This document shows, piece after piece, positions 51,337-60,713 of a stretch of DNA of 64,000 nt. The position numbers were made by a program, and so were the translations under genes. The stretch comes from Streptomyces venezuelae (GTDB lineage: Bacteria; Actinomycetota; Actinomycetes; Streptomycetales; Streptomycetaceae): assembly GCF_008642335.1 (NCBI RefSeq), contig NZ_CP029191.1, forward strand, positions 5,394,001 to 5,458,000, written 5' to 3'. The notes under the pieces are model-generated. The model had not been told where the DNA came from. It saw nothing but the letters and a program-made list of their open reading frames with translations, and searched no databases. How positions within the stretch are numbered: position 1 is the stretch's first letter; each line of letters begins with the position of its first letter.

Positions 51337-54013
51337 GGCGGCCGGCGGCACGAGTCGCAACCGCAGTGTCAACCGGCGACCGGAAGAGGAGGCAATAGAA
51401 CGAGGCGCCCCCGCGCGAACCGCGGCGGCAAACCTCCTGACCCACTTCCGCAAACCCAAGCCCACGTCCGCGGCGCCGCAGGGGGCTGCCGGGACGACGG
51501 GGTCCGCGGGCCCTGCGAGCCCGGCGGGTCCCACGCAGGCCGCGACACCCGCCGCTGTCTCCGCGCGGCAGTCCGCCGGGTCGACGCAGCCCGCGGCTTC
51601 TGCGGGGCTGGTGAGCCCGGCGGGGCCCGCGCGGGTCGCCCCCGGCGAGCAAACCGCACCCGCCGTGCAGGTCGCACCGGCCGCACCTGCCGACGGTCCC
51701 GCCGACGGCCGTCCCGCGCGGACCGTCGCGGATGTTGCCGCGGACATCGCGGCCCGCGCCGCCCGCTTCCTGCCCGGTGGCGTGCCCGACCCCGAGACGG
51801 ACCTGTTCGACGCGGGGCTGTCCTCCGTCGACGCCGTCGAGCTCGTCGCGCTGATGGCGCGGGAGCTCGACGTACAGCTGACCCTGGACGACGTCTTCGC
51901 CGACGCCCGCCCGCGACGCCTGGCCCAACGCTGGGCCAAGGCCCTGGGCCTCCCCACGACGGCCTCGGCCGCGTCCACGACAGCCCCCGCGGCCCCCGTG
52001 GCCGTGCCCTCCGAAGCCGCCCCCGCGGCCCCGGTGGCAACGACCTCCGAAGCCGCCCCCGCGACCGTGACCCCCACGGCCGTCCCCACCCCCTCCATCG
52101 CCCCCGTCGTCATCCCCGCCCCGGCCGGCGACGCCGCCGTCCACGAGGATCTGGAGGTCATCCTCGAAGACCTCGCCCTCGCCGACCGGCTGCCGTTCAG
52201 TCGGCAGGCCGAACCCGTGGCGCCGCGGCGGATTCTGCTCACCGGGGCCACCGGGTATCTCGGGAGTCACCTGTTGCTCGATCTGTTGCGGCAGGGCGAC
52301 GCGCATGTGGTGTGTCTCGTGCGCGGCGCCGACGACTCCGCCGCGGAGCGGCGGCTCGCCGACGCGCTCGCGAGTTTCGACCAGCCCTGGACCGCCGAGG
52401 TCCGCCGCCGCGTCACCGTGCTCGCCGCCGACCTCCGGCAGCCGTTCCTCGGGTTGGCGAAGGACGTGTGGGAGGGGCTTGCCCAAGAGCTCGATTCCAT
52501 CGTCAACGTCGCCGCCGCCGTCGACTTCCTGCGCGGCTACCCCTCCCTGCGCCAGACCAACGTGCTGGGCCCGCTCGCCCTCGCCGAGCTGGCGATGACG
52601 GGTCGTCCCAAGCCGCTGCACCACATTTCCTCGGTCGCCGTCTTCAACGAGGTCGGCATCGAGAAGATGGGCGAGGACGACCCGGTCGCCCACATCGACC
52701 GGCTCTTCGCCGGGTACGACAAGTCGAAGTGGGCCGCGGAAGCCGTGCTGCGACGCGCCCGCGAGCACGGGCTCACCGTCACGTTCCTGCGGCCCGGCGC
52801 CATCGGCGGGCACACCCGCACCGGTGTGTACAACCCGCGTGACCTCAGCACCGGCCTGATCGGCGCGTTCTCCCGGTACCGGACCGTGCCCGCCTTCAAG
52901 TTCATGAACCTCGCGCCGGTCGACTGGATCAGCAAGGTGACCGCCGCCGTCGTCTTCGACCCCGCCGCGTGGGGCCAGAACTACAACGTCACCGGCCGCG
53001 CCGAGACCCTGCCCCAGCTGGTCAAGGACATGAAGCTGGCCGGGATGAACGTCCGTGTCGCCAACTGGCGCGAGTGGCGGGACGATCTCATCGCGCGGCA
53101 TGCCGCCGACCCCGTGCCCGAGCTCGACTTCCTGATCCGCATCCTGCGCAGCCCCACCGCGATGAAGCTCTTCGAGGCGCTGATGTTCGGCCCGGAGGCG
53201 GGCTCGGAGCGCACCGACCGGTTCGTCGCGCGCAAGCGGCTGCCCGAGGCCGAACGGTACGGGTCACAGGCCCAGTTGAAGGCGTTCGAGCGGATGGCGA
53301 AGGACGGCGTCGCCCGGCTCCCCAGCCGCGAGGACCCGCCCTATCTGCAGTTCCGCGAGCGGACCAAGGGGCGGATCGGCCCTGTCGGAGCGGAGCGTGA
53401 CGCCAAGTGCAGGATGGCGCTGACTCTTTCGATCGCCAGCATGTACCAGGTCGTACGCCACCGGAGGATCGACGTCCGCGGCGAGGTGTTCTGTGAGCGG
53501 CTGCACGCGGAGCCGCTGACCGTCGAGGCGGGCGAGATCTGGGTGCGCCCGGACGAGGGCGTGCCGCTGCGGCACGGGAGCGACCACCCGCTGCTGCGCT
53601 ACCGGCTGGTCCTCGTGGACCGCGACGGCGGCCGCTGGTGGCTGGAGGGCTGGAAGACGGCCCGCGCGAGCCGCGACTTCTGGAAGCAGACCCGCACCAT
53701 CGACGTCACCATCGGCCGCGAGAACGAACCCGCGAGCCTTGAAGGCGTCGTCAAGGTCCCCGGCAAGAGCTACGTGCCCGATCAGATCGACGGCATCGAG
53801 GTAGACCCGCGGCTCACGTCGCAGGAGCAGCGCCTCGCCAAGCTCGCCTGGCTCTCCTGGTTCTTCGTACAGGTCGGCATGGGCCTCGCCGAACCGTCCC
53901 TGCGCGCCGTCGCGGAACTCCTCGACCTGCGCAAGGACGCCATCGACCGCGACCAGGACAAGCTGCAACGCAAGATCAGGAAGCTGATGATCAAAAGGGA
54001 GCAGACCCGATGA
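51329..54013 (+). CDS. ACP-thioester reductase fusion with an extra C-terminal domain
   Basis: An 894-residue off-loading protein. After a disordered Ala/Pro-rich leader (1-125) comes a carrier domain (about 130-205, [10 protein letters not shown], phosphopantetheine Ser166) and another Ala/Pro linker. Next is an NAD(P)H-dependent thioester reductase of the NAD_binding_4 type (about 300-640) with GATGYLGSH at 306-314 and catalytic Tyr463-xxx-Lys467. The C-terminal 240 residues ([16 protein letters not shown], then [20 protein letters not shown]) resemble a beta-rich segment found in large GMC-oxidoreductase/esterase fusions. The gene overlaps the PKS stop by 8 bp. The carrier is the likely acceptor of the glyceryl group made by the upstream FkbH domain; the reductase would release an aldehyde or alcohol. 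Confidence 0.9.
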   Translation: MPEAAGGTSRNRSVNRRPEEEAIERGAPARTAAANLLTHFRKPKPTSAAPQGAAGTTGSAGPASPAGPTQAATPAAVSARQSAGSTQPAASAGLVSPAGPARVAPGEQTAPAVQVAPAAPADGPADGRPARTVADVAADIAARAARFLPGGVPDPETDLFDAGLSSVDAVELVALMARELDVQLTLDDVFADARPRRLAQRWAKALGLPTTASAASTTAPAAPVAVPSEAAPAAPVATTSEAAPATVTPTAVPTPSIAPVVIPAPAGDAAVHEDLEVILEDLALADRLPFSRQAEPVAPRRILLTGATGYLGSHLLLDLLRQGDAHVVCLVRGADDSAAERRLADALASFDQPWTAEVRRRVTVLAADLRQPFLGLAKDVWEGLAQELDSIVNVAAAVDFLRGYPSLRQTNVLGPLALAELAMTGRPKPLHHISSVAVFNEVGIEKMGEDDPVAHIDRLFAGYDKSKWAAEAVLRRAREHGLTVTFLRPGAIGGHTRTGVYNPRDLSTGLIGAFSRYRTVPAFKFMNLAPVDWISKVTAAVVFDPAAWGQNYNVTGRAETLPQLVKDMKLAGMNVRVANWREWRDDLIARHAADPVPELDFLIRILRSPTAMKLFEALMFGPEAGSERTDRFVARKRLPEAERYGSQAQLKAFERMAKDGVARLPSREDPPYLQFRERTKGRIGPVGAERDAKCRMALTLSIASMYQVVRHRRIDVRGEVFCERLHAEPLTVEAGEIWVRPDEGVPLRHGSDHPLLRYRLVLVDRDGGRWWLEGWKTARASRDFWKQTRTIDVTIGRENEPASLEGVVKVPGKSYVPDQIDGIEVDPRLTSQEQRLAKLAWLSWFFVQVGMGLAEPSLRAVAELLDLRKDAIDRDQDKLQRKIRKLMIKREQTR

Positions 54014-55113
54014 CGACGCTGAGGCCCCTCCACCACGCACTCGGCGCCCGCGTCGAGGACATCCCCTTCACCGCGTCCGACGGCACCCGGCTCGGTCTCA
54101 CCCGCGTCGCCCCCGAGGACGGCTCCACCGACCGCCCGGTCGTCCTGATCCTGCACGGACTGACCGCGTCGGCCGACATGTTCACGCTCCCCGAGACCCG
54201 CAACCTCGTGGACGTCCTGCTCGACGCGGGCTACGAACCGTGGCTCCTGGACTGGCGGGGCAGCTGCCGGCTGCCGTACAACGAGGGCCGGGTCCGCTAC
54301 ACCTTCGACGACGTCGCGCTCTACGACATCCCGGAGGCGGTGGCGCTGATCAAGGAACGTATCGACGGGCGCGAACTCCTCGTCGTCGCGCACTGCATCG
54401 GCGCGATGTGCCTGTCGCTCAGCATGGCCGCGGGGCTCGTGCCGGGCCTGTCCGGCGTCGTCGCGCAGGGCGTGTTCCTCACCCCGAAGATGTCCTGGAA
54501 GACGCGTGCCCGCCTGCACTTCGGCGGCGAGCTGCTGCGCTCCCGCTTCGTCAACATCCCCACCGACTTCAAGAAGGTCGGCCTGTGGTCGAAGCACTCG
54601 CTGATCTTCGCGGAGGTGTCGCTCGGCGCCGAGTGCAAGGACCCCAACTGCCAGATCCTCCACAACGACTCGTGGGGCGTCGGCGGCTCGCTCTTCGAGC
54701 ACGACAACCTCGACGAGGTCACCCACGACCGCCTCGCCGACCTGTACGGCACGGTGCCGATGTGGATCCTGCCGCACCTGCGCAGCATCGAACTGGCGCA
54801 CACGATGATGCGGTACAACGACGGCGACGGCCGCTACGACGCGCTGCCGAAGAACGCCCTCGACGAGGCGGGCTCGTTCGACACCCCGCTGATGCTGCTC
54901 TCCGGCAGCGACAACCGCTTCTGGTACGACTCGAACGAGATCTGCCACGACGTGCTGAAGCGCCGCCACCCCGAGATGGACGTCCGGTACGTGGAGGTGC
55001 CCGGCTACGGCCACCTCGACGCGTTCATCGGCCGCAACGCCGCACTCGACGTGTTCGGCCACATCGTCGACTTCCTCGACGGGTGCCGGGTCTCCGATGA
55101 CGTCCGCGCCTGA
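54010..55113 (+). CDS. alpha/beta-hydrolase with Cys nucleophile elbow (esterase or acyltransferase)
   Basis: A 367-residue alpha/beta hydrolase. The oxyanion region is LILHGLTASADMF. The nucleophile elbow reads AHCIGA, so the usual Ser is Cys129, as in PHA synthases and dienelactone hydrolases. Asp301 (SGSDNRFW) and His335 (GYGHLDAF) complete a plausible Cys-Asp-His triad. Such a site favours acyl transfer as well as hydrolysis. It overlaps the reductase gene by 4 bp (ATGA) and resembles the hydrolase part of GMC-oxidoreductase fusions. It may act on the released ester or in release itself. Confidence 0.85.
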   Translation: MTTLRPLHHALGARVEDIPFTASDGTRLGLTRVAPEDGSTDRPVVLILHGLTASADMFTLPETRNLVDVLLDAGYEPWLLDWRGSCRLPYNEGRVRYTFDDVALYDIPEAVALIKERIDGRELLVVAHCIGAMCLSLSMAAGLVPGLSGVVAQGVFLTPKMSWKTRARLHFGGELLRSRFVNIPTDFKKVGLWSKHSLIFAEVSLGAECKDPNCQILHNDSWGVGGSLFEHDNLDEVTHDRLADLYGTVPMWILPHLRSIELAHTMMRYNDGDGRYDALPKNALDEAGSFDTPLMLLSGSDNRFWYDSNEICHDVLKRRHPEMDVRYVEVPGYGHLDAFIGRNAALDVFGHIVDFLDGCRVSDDVRA

Positions 55114-56539
55114 CCGCCCTGCCGCCCCGGCGCCCGGCACGCGGCTGCTCATGCCCGTCATCCTGCTCGCCATCTTCACGGTCCCGCTGTCGGTCTCCGG
55201 CACCGCCGTGTCCCTGGGCGACATCGCCGACGACCTGGGCAGCTCGTCGGTGGGGGAGCAGTGGGTCCTCAACGGCTACAACCTGACGTTCGCCTGCTCG
55301 ACCCTCGTCTGGGGATCGGTCGCCGACATCATCGGGCGCTGGCAGGCGCTGTTCTTCGGGCTGCTCACGTTCGGCGCGGGCTCCGCGCTCAGCCTCTTCG
55401 CCGGCGACTACTGGGTCCTCGACGGGGCCCGGCTGCTGGCCGGTGCGGGGGCCGGGGCGGTCTTCTCGGTGGGCACGGCCGTCGTGTCGTCCCACTTCGA
55501 GGGCGAACGGCGCACCCGCGCCTTCGCGCTCCTCGGGTCGGTCGCGGGCCTCTCCCTCGCGTTCGGCCCGTCCCTGTGCGGCCTGCTCACCCAGCTCTCC
55601 GGCTGGCGGCTCGTCTACGGCTTCCAGCTGGCCTGCCTGGTCGTCGCCTGCGCGGGCATGCCGCTGATCCGCCGCGCCGCCGCCCACGAGAAGCGGCACG
55701 CGGCCCGCATCGACTGGCCGGGAGCGGCGCTGTTCTGCACGGCGACCACCGTCACGCTCGGCGGCCTCGCCCTCGGCTCCGCGACGGGCTGGGCCTCGCC
55801 GCCCTTCCTGCTCTGCACGGCCCTCGGCATCGGCTGCTACGGCCTGTTCGCCTGGCGCGAGTCCACCGCGCCCAACCCGCTCCTGAGCCTGCGCACCCTG
55901 CGCAGCAGGCGCTTCTCCGGCATCACGCTGGTGGTCGCGGTGGCGTCGTTCACCTTCACCAACGCGGTCGCCTACCTCCCGGTCTTCTTCCAGGGCGCGT
56001 ACGGCGCGTCGGCCGGTGCCAGCGGCGCGTACCTGATGTTCCTGACGCTGCCCGTCCTGGTCGCCCCGCTGATCGCCGCCCGCCTGACCGCGCGCGGCAC
56101 ACCGGCCCACACGATCTTCACGTGGAGCATCGGCCTGCTGGTCGTGGGTCTCGTCCTCGCGGGCGCGACCGCCGCTCCCGGACTCGTCTGGATGATGCTC
56201 CCGATGGTCGTCGTGGGCATCGGGTTCGGGCTGCAGGCGGGCCTCGTCGACGGCGAGGCGCTCGCGCACGTGCCGGCGGACGAGGCGGGCATGGGGGCGG
56301 GCTGGATCAACACGGTCAGGCTCGGCAGCGAGGCGATCGCGGTGTCGCTCTTCGGCTCGCTGTTCGCCAGCTTCGCGGGCGACGCCGACGACGCGTCGCG
56401 CGGCGGTTTCGCCGCCATCACGATCGGCTCCACGCTGTGCGCGGCGGTTCTGGGGATCGTCTCCGTCCTCCTCATGCGACGGCGCCCCGGTCCGGCGGCC
56501 CCGGCCGGGGAACCGAGGGCGGCGGACCACGTCGCCTGA
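55097..56539 (+). CDS. MFS drug/proton antiporter, DHA2 (14-helix) family, probable exporter of the polyketide
   Basis: A 480-residue major facilitator with about 14 hydrophobic segments. Family features include the motif-A-like WGSVADIIGRWQALFFG after helix 2 and motif C-like GLSLAFGPSLCGLLTQLSGW in helix 5. It overlaps the hydrolase gene by 17 bp, so it is the last member of the PKS operon. The probable job is export of the product and self-protection. Substrate is inferred from context only. Confidence 0.9.
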   Translation: MTSAPDRPAAPAPGTRLLMPVILLAIFTVPLSVSGTAVSLGDIADDLGSSSVGEQWVLNGYNLTFACSTLVWGSVADIIGRWQALFFGLLTFGAGSALSLFAGDYWVLDGARLLAGAGAGAVFSVGTAVVSSHFEGERRTRAFALLGSVAGLSLAFGPSLCGLLTQLSGWRLVYGFQLACLVVACAGMPLIRRAAAHEKRHAARIDWPGAALFCTATTVTLGGLALGSATGWASPPFLLCTALGIGCYGLFAWRESTAPNPLLSLRTLRSRRFSGITLVVAVASFTFTNAVAYLPVFFQGAYGASAGASGAYLMFLTLPVLVAPLIAARLTARGTPAHTIFTWSIGLLVVGLVLAGATAAPGLVWMMLPMVVVGIGFGLQAGLVDGEALAHVPADEAGMGAGWINTVRLGSEAIAVSLFGSLFASFAGDADDASRGGFAAITIGSTLCAAVLGIVSVLLMRRRPGPAAPAGEPRAADHVA

Positions 56540-56559
56540 GCCTCCTGTTCAATGACGGC

Positions 56560-57492
56560 ATGATCGAGAACGGTTCGGCCCAAGTCGCCCTCGCGGCACG
56601 CTTCGAGGAGCACAGGCCCCGCCTGAACGCGGTCGCGTACCGCATGCTCGGCTCGCTGAGCGAGTCCGAGGACGCGGTGCAGGAGGCGTGGTTCCGGCTG
56701 AGCCGCACCGAGGCGGACCCCGGGGCGGAGGAGGTGCACAATCTGGGCGGCTGGCTGACCACCGTCGTCGGCCGCATCTGCCTCGACCTGCTGCGCACCC
56801 GGCAGTCCCGGCGCGAGGACTCCCTGGACGCGTCCGTGCAGGCGCACGGCGAGACCCACGTCCCGGACCCGGTCGTGTCCCGCGCCGACGTCGCCGACCC
56901 CGAACAGGAAGTGCTGCTCGCCGACTCGGTGGGCCTCGCGCTCCTCGTCGTACTGGAGACGCTGGCGCCCGCCGAGCGCCTCGCGTTCGTGCTGCACGAC
57001 ATGTTCGGCGTGCCCTTCGACGACATCGCGCCCATCGTGGAGCGCTCACCGGCCACGACCCGGCAGCTGGCCAGCCGGGCCCGCCGCCGCGTGCAGGGTT
57101 CCACGCCCGCGGCGGAGACCGACGTCGCCAAGCAGCGCGAGGTCGTGGAGGCGTGGATGGCCGCCACGCGCGCCGGTGACTTCGACGCGCTCCTCGAACT
57201 CCTCGACCCGGACGTCGTGCTGCGCGCCGACACGGGCGAACTGTCCTCCGGCCTCTCCAAGGTGGTGCGCGGCGCCGCGGCGGTGGCCGGGCAGGCCGCG
57301 ATGTTCGCGTCGGTCGCCGCGGACCAGCACCTGGTGTTCATCAACGGCATGCCGGGCCTGGTCGCGCTCCCCGGCGGCGAGCCGGTCTCCCTCGGCGCCC
57401 TCACGGTGGTGGACGGCCGCATCGTGGAGATCAACATCATCGCGGACCGCGAGCGCCTCGAGTTCCTGACGCGCCCGCTGAGGGATGCCTGA
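56560..57492 (+). CDS. ECF sigma factor of the SigJ/ECF41-like type with C-terminal SnoaL-like domain
   Basis: A 310-residue extracytoplasmic-function sigma factor. Region 2 shows NAVAYRMLGSLSESEDAVQE and GGWLTTVVGRICLDLLRTRQ; region 4 has ETLAPAERLAFVLHDMFGVP and RSPATTRQLASRARRRVQ. A C-terminal extension (about 190-310, EAWMAATRAGDFDALLELLD) has a SnoaL/NTF2-like fold that controls activity in place of a separate anti-sigma factor. It begins 20 bp after the exporter stop on the same strand, so it may be read through from the PKS operon, and it converges on the GTPase gene. Confidence 0.88.
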   Translation: MIENGSAQVALAARFEEHRPRLNAVAYRMLGSLSESEDAVQEAWFRLSRTEADPGAEEVHNLGGWLTTVVGRICLDLLRTRQSRREDSLDASVQAHGETHVPDPVVSRADVADPEQEVLLADSVGLALLVVLETLAPAERLAFVLHDMFGVPFDDIAPIVERSPATTRQLASRARRRVQGSTPAAETDVAKQREVVEAWMAATRAGDFDALLELLDPDVVLRADTGELSSGLSKVVRGAAAVAGQAAMFASVAADQHLVFINGMPGLVALPGGEPVSLGALTVVDGRIVEINIIADRERLEFLTRPLRDA

Positions 57493-57495
57493 GGG

Positions 57496-59538
57496 TCACC
57501 GGTCGGCGGTGGCAGCGGCGCCCTCCCGTCCGCTGCCGCCGGTCCGGCGCACCACGCGCAGCAGGTAGTCCTTGCGGTGGAGCGGGTCGTGGTCGGTCCG
57601 CTCACGCGTCGGCGTCGTGCCGCCGCGCACGGGCTCGTAGTGGTCGAAGGCGGACTCCAACTCGCCCTCGCCCCGGGTGAGTCCGGGCAGCAGCTGCTCC
57701 AGCGCGTGCACCCGCTGTGCGGGGATGTCCCCCTCCAGCCGGTACGACGCCCCGGCCCCGCCCGTCGTCTGCGTGTGCGGGACGGCGCGCAGCCGGGCGA
57801 GCGCGGGCAGGACCGCGCCGACCGTGTCGGCGGGCACGTCGAGCCGGAAGCGGTGCATCGGCTCGTGCACCTCCGTGCCCGCCGCCCGCAGCGCGTCCAT
57901 CAGGACCAGCGGCGTCAGGTGCCGGAAGTCGCCCGCGGTGCTCGACATGCTTTTGTCGAACGTGCCGTGGGCGTGGCTCTGCCGCGGCCAGTAGCCCGCG
58001 TGCGTCATCGTGACCGTGCAGTCGGGGACGCGCCAGCCGTGCACGCCCTGGTGGAGCGTCTCCCTGACGGTCTCCTCGACGGCACGGAAGAACGCGTACG
58101 GCATCGACCCGAGCTCCACCCCGAGCCGGAACTCCACCCCCGCCCCGACCGGCGCGGGCTCCACCCGCAGCCCGACCGTGGCCAGGAACGGGTTGGGGCC
58201 GGTGTCGATGATCTCGTACGCCGCACCGGTGCCGACGACCCGCTCCACGCAGATCGTCGTGGTCTCCCGGAACGTCACGTCGAGCCCGTACTCCTCGGCG
58301 AGCGTCGCCTGGATGACCTCCTTCTGGACCTCTCCGTAGAGCGACACGGAGACCTCCTGGCGGACGTCGTCCTGCCGCAGGTCGATCAGCGGGTCCTGCT
58401 CGGCGAGCTGGCCGAGCGCGAGGTGCAGGGCGCCGCGGTCGGCGGCGCGCAGCGGGCTGACGACGGTCTCCAGGGTGGGCGGCGCGAAATGCCGCGCACC
58501 GGCTCGGACGCCCTCTCGCGGTACGCCGATGACGTCCCCGATCCGTACGCCCGCGAGCCCCCGCACCTTCGCGATCTGCCCCGCGCGCACCTCGTCGCGC
58601 GGTACGTCGGCGCCCTGCTCGAAGACGCTGACGCCGGTGACCTTGCCTTCCGGGAATCGGTCGCGGGTGCGGACGGTGCCCGAGAACATGCGCACGTAGG
58701 CGATCTTCTCCCCGGCGGCACCGCGCTCGACCTTGAAGACGCTGCCGGAGACGGGGGCGTCCGCGTCACCGCGCCGAGCGGGCAGCAACTCGCGGATGCC
58801 ACGCATCAGTTCGGGCACCCCAACGCCGGTGACGGCCGACCCGAAGAACACGGGGTGCACAAGGGCGCGGTGGGTCTGCCGGGCGAGTTCGGCGCGGAGC
58901 CGGTCGTACGGGAGGGACGCCGGGTCGTCGACGTACGCGGCGAGGAGCGCGTCGTCGTGCTCGGCCAGCAGCTCGGTCAGCCGGGCGGTGAAAGCCTCGT
59001 CCCTGCCGGTGAACGGGACGAAGCGCGCGCCGCGCGCGCCGATGCCGGGGACGGACCCCATCGGGACGACGTCAGCGGTCAGACGCTCGGCGATGTGCCG
59101 CAGCACGCCCTCGTAGCGCGCGCCGCGCCGGTCGGTCTTGTTCACGAAGATCAGCGTGGGGATGCGGAGCCGCCGCAGCGTCCGCAGCAGGACGCGGGTC
59201 TGCGCCTGCACGCCCTCGACGGCGGAGACCACGAGTACCGCCCCGTCGAGCACGCTGAGCACGCGCTCCACCTCGGCGATGAAGTCCGGGTGGCCGGGGG
59301 TGTCGATCAGGTTGACGGCCGTACCGTCGACGGCGAAGGAGACGACGGCGGACTTGATGGTGATGCCGCGCCGCCGCTCCAGGGCGAGCGAATCGGTCTG
59401 CGTGTTCCCGTCGTCGACGCGGCCGATCTCGTCGATGACACCGGCGGCGTGCAGCAGCCGCTCGGTCAGGCTGGTCTTACCGGCGTCGATGTGGGCCAGA
59501 ATGCCCAGGTTCAGAGTGTGCGGAAGGGTTGATTCCAC
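57496..59538 (-). CDS. ribosome-protection GTPase, OtrA/Tet(M)-like
   Basis: A 680-residue EF-G-like translational GTPase of the tetracycline ribosomal protection class (OtrA-like). G motifs are AHIDAGKTSLTERLL (G1), RGITIKSA (G2), DTPGHPDF (G3) and NKTD (G4). C-terminal EF-G-like domains follow, including CVERVVGTGAAYE and the domain IV loop HAGYWPRQSH. Such proteins release tetracyclines from the ribosome; many Streptomyces carry intrinsic copies. GTG 59538 is preferred (AAAGG 12 nt upstream); ATG 59574 is an alternative. Its 5' end overlaps the CPBP gene by about 62 bp, indicating coupling. Confidence 0.88.
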   Translation of the reverse strand: MESTLPHTLNLGILAHIDAGKTSLTERLLHAAGVIDEIGRVDDGNTQTDSLALERRRGITIKSAVVSFAVDGTAVNLIDTPGHPDFIAEVERVLSVLDGAVLVVSAVEGVQAQTRVLLRTLRRLRIPTLIFVNKTDRRGARYEGVLRHIAERLTADVVPMGSVPGIGARGARFVPFTGRDEAFTARLTELLAEHDDALLAAYVDDPASLPYDRLRAELARQTHRALVHPVFFGSAVTGVGVPELMRGIRELLPARRGDADAPVSGSVFKVERGAAGEKIAYVRMFSGTVRTRDRFPEGKVTGVSVFEQGADVPRDEVRAGQIAKVRGLAGVRIGDVIGVPREGVRAGARHFAPPTLETVVSPLRAADRGALHLALGQLAEQDPLIDLRQDDVRQEVSVSLYGEVQKEVIQATLAEEYGLDVTFRETTTICVERVVGTGAAYEIIDTGPNPFLATVGLRVEPAPVGAGVEFRLGVELGSMPYAFFRAVEETVRETLHQGVHGWRVPDCTVTMTHAGYWPRQSHAHGTFDKSMSSTAGDFRHLTPLVLMDALRAAGTEVHEPMHRFRLDVPADTVGAVLPALARLRAVPHTQTTGGAGASYRLEGDIPAQRVHALEQLLPGLTRGEGELESAFDHYEPVRGGTTPTRERTDHDPLHRKDYLLRVVRRTGGSGREGAAATADR

Positions 59539-60607
59539 GTACGTCCATGTCCTTTGGGGGAGTGGGGATTCCATTCGCGTGGGACATGCACGAACGCCGC
59601 ATTTCCTTCTCCTCCATGGACGACGCCGGCCTTCCGCCGACACCCCCCAGTCCAGCAACAGCGGCCTCTTCCGGCAACTGATTAACGCCGACTCCGCGGC
59701 GGTTCGCGAGGCGGAGCACGAGGGCGGCGTACCCGCAGAGCATCACCACGTCCACGCCCACCGCCAGCCAGTCCATGTCCGCCGCCGTCTCGTCGGAGGC
59801 CAGCGCGCCGGCGATCGCCGCGGAGACGCCCATCGCCAGCAGGTTGTTGACCACGTGCAGGCCGATCGCCGCCTCCAGCCCACCCGTACGGACCGTCAAC
59901 ACCCCCGCCACCAGGCCGAACACCACGAGGTCCGCGAAGCCCCACGGCGTGCCCCAGCCGTGCGCCGCCGCGAACAGCAGCGCCTGCGGCACGAGCGCGG
60001 GCCACGGCGTACGGCACCACGCCCCGACCGCCTGGACGAGCCAGCCCCGGAACACGTACTCCTCCGCCGACGCCTGGAACGGCACCAGCACGCACACCAT
60101 CGCGAGGCCGAGCAGGAAGTCCGGCCACCCCGCCCACTCCGTGCCGCCACCGCTGCCGTCCACGCCCCCGCCCGCGGACTCGGGCAGCAGCATCATGACC
60201 CCGAGCGACGCGACGACCAACGGCAGCGCGACGACGAGGCACCGCCCCAGCCAGTCCCACCGCAGCCTGCCCGCGACCGACGACAGCGTGCCCGCCGGAC
60301 GCCGCTGCGCCCAGCGCGCGGCGAGGAAGACCACGGGCGTGAGCAGGGCGAGCGAGAGCAGCGCGCTGCCGGTCTCCCCGATACCGCCCCAGACGTGAAA
60401 CCCGTCCTTGTCGACGGGCCGGTCCAGGAACGCTCCCGCGATCTCACCGCCCAGCAGCACGGCGACCGCCGCGACGAGCGCACCGGCCAGCACGAGAGCG
60501 GTCCCCACCAGGGGCCTCCACCAGCGGTGACGGCCGGTGGAGCGGGCGAGACGGTGGTAGGGGAGCGGTGGGGGAAGCGGAGCGTCGGGGAACGGCGTAG
60601 CGGTCAT
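59477..60607 (-). CDS. CPBP-family intramembrane metalloprotease homologue
   Basis: A 376-residue membrane protein with about eight hydrophobic segments and the CPBP/Abi (CAAX protease-like) motifs: QASAEEYVFRGWL (EExxxR, near residue 195), LFAAAHGWGTPWGF and LHVVNNLLAMG. The Glu and His residues would bind a metal within the membrane. The function of most bacterial members is unknown, with immunity or peptide processing as common proposals. ATG 60607 was chosen. The C-terminal 60 residues are polar and overlap the start of the GTPase gene. It is divergent from the sensor kinase at 60714. Confidence 0.85.
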   Translation of the reverse strand: MTATPFPDAPLPPPLPYHRLARSTGRHRWWRPLVGTALVLAGALVAAVAVLLGGEIAGAFLDRPVDKDGFHVWGGIGETGSALLSLALLTPVVFLAARWAQRRPAGTLSSVAGRLRWDWLGRCLVVALPLVVASLGVMMLLPESAGGGVDGSGGGTEWAGWPDFLLGLAMVCVLVPFQASAEEYVFRGWLVQAVGAWCRTPWPALVPQALLFAAAHGWGTPWGFADLVVFGLVAGVLTVRTGGLEAAIGLHVVNNLLAMGVSAAIAGALASDETAADMDWLAVGVDVVMLCGYAALVLRLANRRGVGVNQLPEEAAVAGLGGVGGRPASSMEEKEMRRSCMSHANGIPTPPKDMDVRGINPSAHSEPGHSGPHRRR

Positions 60608-60713
60608 GGACACCAGCATTCCGGCGGCACCGGCTCCACGCGTCGGCCGCCCGCACGATCACGCCCTCCAACCAGAGATAGAGAGATCCGGCCTCCGTAT
60701 CATCGAGCCCGAT

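Noticed and set aside
22425..52251. Very long open frames on the minus strand opposite the PKS genes (for example 22425-27692, 27729-39920 and 43003-52251)
   Set aside because: They are opposite genuine PKS genes, have Arg/His/Asp/Gly-rich repetitive translations without domains, and result from the high-GC codon bias.
59477..59548. Small leader-peptide ORF (start ATG at 59548) controlling the ribosome-protection gene
   Set aside because: It is the in-frame end of the CPBP gene, and the purine-rich element is only 2 nt from that ATG, too close for initiation.
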